This document shows positions 6,634-8,077 of a stretch of DNA of 8,077 bases, in pieces (the first letter of the stretch is position 1; each line of letters opens with the position of its first letter). The stretch comes from an uncultured Christensenella sp. (lineage in GTDB: Bacteria > Bacillota > Clostridia > Christensenellales > Borkfalkiaceae). The DNA is taken from assembly GCA_905212395.1 (NCBI GenBank), contig CAJMEI010000044.1:1-8077 (forward strand). The letters are read 5' to 3'. Below the pieces are notes generated by a model. That model saw only the letters and a program-made list of their open reading frames with translations, ran no database searches and was not told the origin of the DNA. The translations under genes were made by a program, and so were the position numbers.

Positions 6634-7899
6634 TCACTCTCCGTCAACTAATTCTCCGAATAACGAAATTCCGTTTACTTTGTTAATTTTTATCTTTATG
6701 AATTCGCCTATTTTGTCTTGTTCGCAAGCAAAATATCCCATTCTGTTATAAACGTCCCTTCCCATATAAAGGTTACGTTTTTTATCGTAATCTTCCACCA
6801 AAATTTCTATCGTTTTACCTTTATAACTCTTAGTTTGCTCTCTCGTTAAATCGTTTTGATAAGCAACGAGCCTTGTAATTCTGTCCTTTTTGGTTTGCTT
6901 GTCTATTTGCCCTTCCATTTTGTCGGCTACCGTTCCGCTACGCTTTGAATATACGAACGTAAACGCTCCCGAAAACTTAGCCTGCTCTACAACCGATAAA
7001 GTTTCTTGGAAATCTTGTTCCGTTTCCGTAGGAAATCCTACGATTATATCGGTTGAAATAGCGCAATCGGGAATAATGCTTCTTATCATTTTTACTTTAT
7101 CCAAATATTGTTCTTTTGTATATTTACGATTCATTTTACGCAAAATATCACTACTGCCGGATTGCAAAGGCAAATGAACGTAAGGACATATTAAATCGGG
7201 ATACTCGCTCATTACTTTTATCAACTCTTCGTTTACGTCTTTCGGATGGTTAGACATAAAGCGAATACGGAATTTTTCTCCCGAATGCTTTTGAGCGATT
7301 ATTCTTAAAAGTTCGGGAAAATATGGTTTTCCTTCATAGCAATAAGAGTTTACGTTTTGACCTAAAAACGTAATTTCCTTATAGCCTTGACTTAAACACA
7401 AATCGACTTCCGAAATAATTTCGTTTAAATCTCTGCTTCTTTCCCTACCCTTAACGTAAGGCACGATACAGTAAGTACAAAAATTATTACACCCATAAAC
7501 GATATTTATCCACGCGTTAGGATAACCCGTTCTGACGTAAGGATTTTCGGCAATTAAATTAGTTTTCAGCTTATTCGACAACTGCCTGCTTAACTCTTCG
7601 GGGTCGTTTGCGCCGAATACTATATCGACGAACGGAAAAGTTTTTAATAATTTCTCTTTCGCCCCCACTTGCTCGGTCATACATCCGCCTACGGCGATTA
7701 TTAAAGACGGCTTTTGCTTTTTTAACTTTTTTAACGCCCCTATGTTCCCGTAAGCGTGAGTTTCAGCGCTTTCTCTTATACAACAGGTGTTAAAACAAAC
7801 AATATCGGCTTTTTCTATTTCTTCAGTTTTTGTGTAATCATTTGTAAATCCATCCAGTCCCACTTTGGAGATCGGATTCAGACATTGATACTGAAACAT
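6634..7899 (-). CDS. miaB: tRNA-2-methylthio-N6-dimethylallyladenosine synthase MiaB, with a replaced (SerA-like) N-terminus
   Basis: MiaB is a radical-SAM methylthiotransferase that converts i6A37 to ms2i6A37 in tRNA, the step after MiaA. From the ATG at 7899 the frame gives 421 residues. Body: NTCCIRE (37-43, second auxiliary-cluster cysteine at C39), GGCM (72-75, third at C73), the radical-SAM triad in YGCNNFCTYC (C137, C141, C144) followed by IVPYVKGRERSR, HLPLQSGSS (242-250), STDIIVGFPTET (282-293), and a TRAM-type RNA-binding end (about 355-420). Genuine MiaB proteins begin with a TYGCQMN block whose cysteine is the first ligand of the auxiliary cluster; here that block is absent. Residues 1 to about 32 instead match the start of Lachnospiraceae-type SerA. 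The chance Cys6 is at the wrong spacing in unrelated sequence. An in-frame TTG at 7920 overlaps serC and is not needed. As written the product should be defective; I suspect the true 5' end is missing from the assembly. The identity of the body is secure, that of the N-terminus is not MiaB. Confidence 0.9.
   Translation of the reverse strand: MFQYQCLNPISKVGLDGFTNDYTKTEEIEKADIVCFNTCCIRESAETHAYGNIGALKKLKKQKPSLIIAVGGCMTEQVGAKEKLLKTFPFVDIVFGANDPEELSRQLSNKLKTNLIAENPYVRTGYPNAWINIVYGCNNFCTYCIVPYVKGRERSRDLNEIISEVDLCLSQGYKEITFLGQNVNSYCYEGKPYFPELLRIIAQKHSGEKFRIRFMSNHPKDVNEELIKVMSEYPDLICPYVHLPLQSGSSDILRKMNRKYTKEQYLDKVKMIRSIIPDCAISTDIIVGFPTETEQDFQETLSVVEQAKFSGAFTFVYSKRSGTVADKMEGQIDKQTKKDRITRLVAYQNDLTREQTKSYKGKTIEILVEDYDKKRNLYMGRDVYNRMGYFACEQDKIGEFIKIKINKVNGISLFGELVDGE
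6639..6642 (-). promoter_or_regulatory. Ribosome binding site of mutS
   Basis: Minus-strand ACGGAGAG in the last codons of miaB provides GGAG 6 bases before the ATG at 6632. It decides for this ATG over the in-frame TTG at 6647, which lies upstream of the site. Confidence 0.7.
7806..7842 (-). other. Chimeric junction between serC-serA and miaB sequence
   Basis: On the minus strand this stretch encodes about NDYTKTEEIEKAD. Both parents could have supplied it: MiaB has GYxKTxxIEEAD just before its NTC motif and SerA has a similar acidic EAD stretch before its VRSA motif. The switch therefore falls in a region of natural resemblance, keeping the frame open. The exact crossover base cannot be fixed without both parental sequences. 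Confidence 0.7.
7806..7899 (-). pseudogene. serA: N-terminal fragment of serA (D-3-phosphoglycerate dehydrogenase), fused in frame to miaB
   Basis: The first ~32 codons of the frame read MFQYQCLNPISKVGLDGF and then TNDYTKTEEIEKAD. From memory of the family, Lachnospiraceae SerA proteins open with M-[FY]-K-Y-[HF]-C-L-N-P-I-[AS]-x-[VI]-G and continue with an Asp/Glu-rich EEAD segment before VLVRSAAMH. Their gene follows serC directly, as here: serC stop TAA, one base, then this ATG. Expected SerA sequence stops after ...EKAD and becomes MiaB (IVCFNTCC...). Only this fragment is present; the NAD-binding and catalytic domains are absent. The assignment rests on recalled family sequence and the serC context, not on a search. 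Confidence 0.72.
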
Positions 7900-7900
7900 C

Positions 7901-8077
7901 TTACAGATTCTCCTTCTCAAATTTTTTCATGAACTCTACTAACTTCTCAACGCCCTCTTTTGGCATAGCGTTGTAGATGGATGCTCTCATACCGCCAACG
8001 GTACGATGTCCTTTTAAGTTTACAAATCCGGCTTCTGTTGCCTCTTTTACGAATTTTGCATCAAGATCCGCATCTCC
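7901..8077 (-). CDS. serC: Phosphoserine aminotransferase SerC, C-terminal 58 residues (partial at window edge)
   Basis: The frame enters from the right edge and ends at TAA (7901-7903). Its 58 residues hold the characteristic SerC ending GHRTVGGMRASIYNAMP (positions 23-39 of the fragment), followed by a helix EGVEKLVEFMKKFEKENL. In SerC the HR...GGMRASIYNA block lines the active site and includes the conserved arginines of the small C-terminal domain. The enzyme is PLP-dependent and converts 3-phosphohydroxypyruvate and glutamate to phosphoserine in serine synthesis (and the equivalent step in pyridoxal phosphate synthesis in some bacteria). It is followed after one base by a serA-type start, the usual serC-serA order in Lachnospiraceae. 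Half of the few leucines in serC plus the serA fragment are CTG, whereas miaB downstream uses mostly TTA/TTG, consistent with a different source genome. The start lies outside the window. Confidence 0.93.
   Translation of the reverse strand, partial: GDADLDAKFVKEATEAGFVNLKGHRTVGGMRASIYNAMPKEGVEKLVEFMKKFEKENL
7910..7915 (-). promoter_or_regulatory. Ribosome binding site of the serA-derived start
   Basis: Minus-strand AAGGAG lies within the last codons of serC, 10 bases before the ATG at 7899. It supports that ATG over the upstream TTG at 7920, and it appears to belong to the serC-serA unit, not to miaB. Confidence 0.65.

Noticed and set aside
6633..6647. TTG start for mutS at 6647
   Set aside because: It precedes the GGAG at 6639-6642 and lies inside miaB; the ATG at 6632 is correctly spaced from that site.
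7780..7899. A novel two-domain SerA-MiaB fusion protein
   Set aside because: The SerA part is about 32 residues without any catalytic or NAD-binding element and it replaces an essential MiaB block, so a chimera or broken gene is far more likely than a functional fusion.
7900..7920. TTG start for the miaB frame at 7920, adding seven residues (MRRRICK)
   Set aside because: It begins upstream of the AAGGAG site and inside serC; the ATG at 7899 has a usable RBS and matches the SerA N-terminus exactly.

Overview
The window holds one tightly packed leftward (minus-strand) operon plus a foreign-looking edge. In transcription order, from the right end: the last 58 codons of serC (phosphoserine aminotransferase); a reading frame whose first ~32 codons look like the start of serA but which continues as miaB; mutS; mutL; miaA; and a PLP-dependent 'methionine gamma-lyase/aluminium resistance' family gene (ynbB-like). 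A short strip at the left edge (1-84) is non-coding and carries a hairpin followed by a T run. There are no tRNA or rRNA genes, CRISPR arrays or insertion sequences, and no gap over 300 bases.

The order miaB-mutS-mutL-miaA-(hfq)-ynbB is typical of Clostridia (Bacillota). The DNA of the main operon is AT-rich but unusually full of CG steps (ACG, TCG, TACG, CGTA), and leucine is mostly TTA/TTG. This suggests an uncultured clostridial lineage, probably a metagenome contig, though the species cannot be named from sequence alone. Genes abut or overlap: 1 base between miaB and mutS, then overlaps of 14, 22 and 13 bases. This fits one transcript with translational coupling.

Two functions are combined. 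MutS and MutL are the mismatch-repair pair: MutS finds mispairs and MutL, which has the endonuclease motifs, nicks the new strand. MiaA and MiaB act in sequence on tRNA A37: MiaA adds the isopentenyl group and MiaB the methylthio group (ms2i6A). The last gene is a conserved operon companion without a settled role.

The most notable observation is at 7806-7842. The serC tail is followed, one base after its stop, by a good ribosome binding site and the typical N-terminus of the Lachnospiraceae-type SerA (MFQYQCLNPISKVGLD...). In the middle of a stretch compatible with both proteins the frame becomes MiaB. The true MiaB N-terminus, including the first iron-sulfur cysteine (TYGCQMN), is absent. 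The simplest reading is a chimeric join between two genomes, or a serA::miaB deletion fusion, rather than a normal miaB. I found no convincing new biological system; the rest is a standard housekeeping operon.
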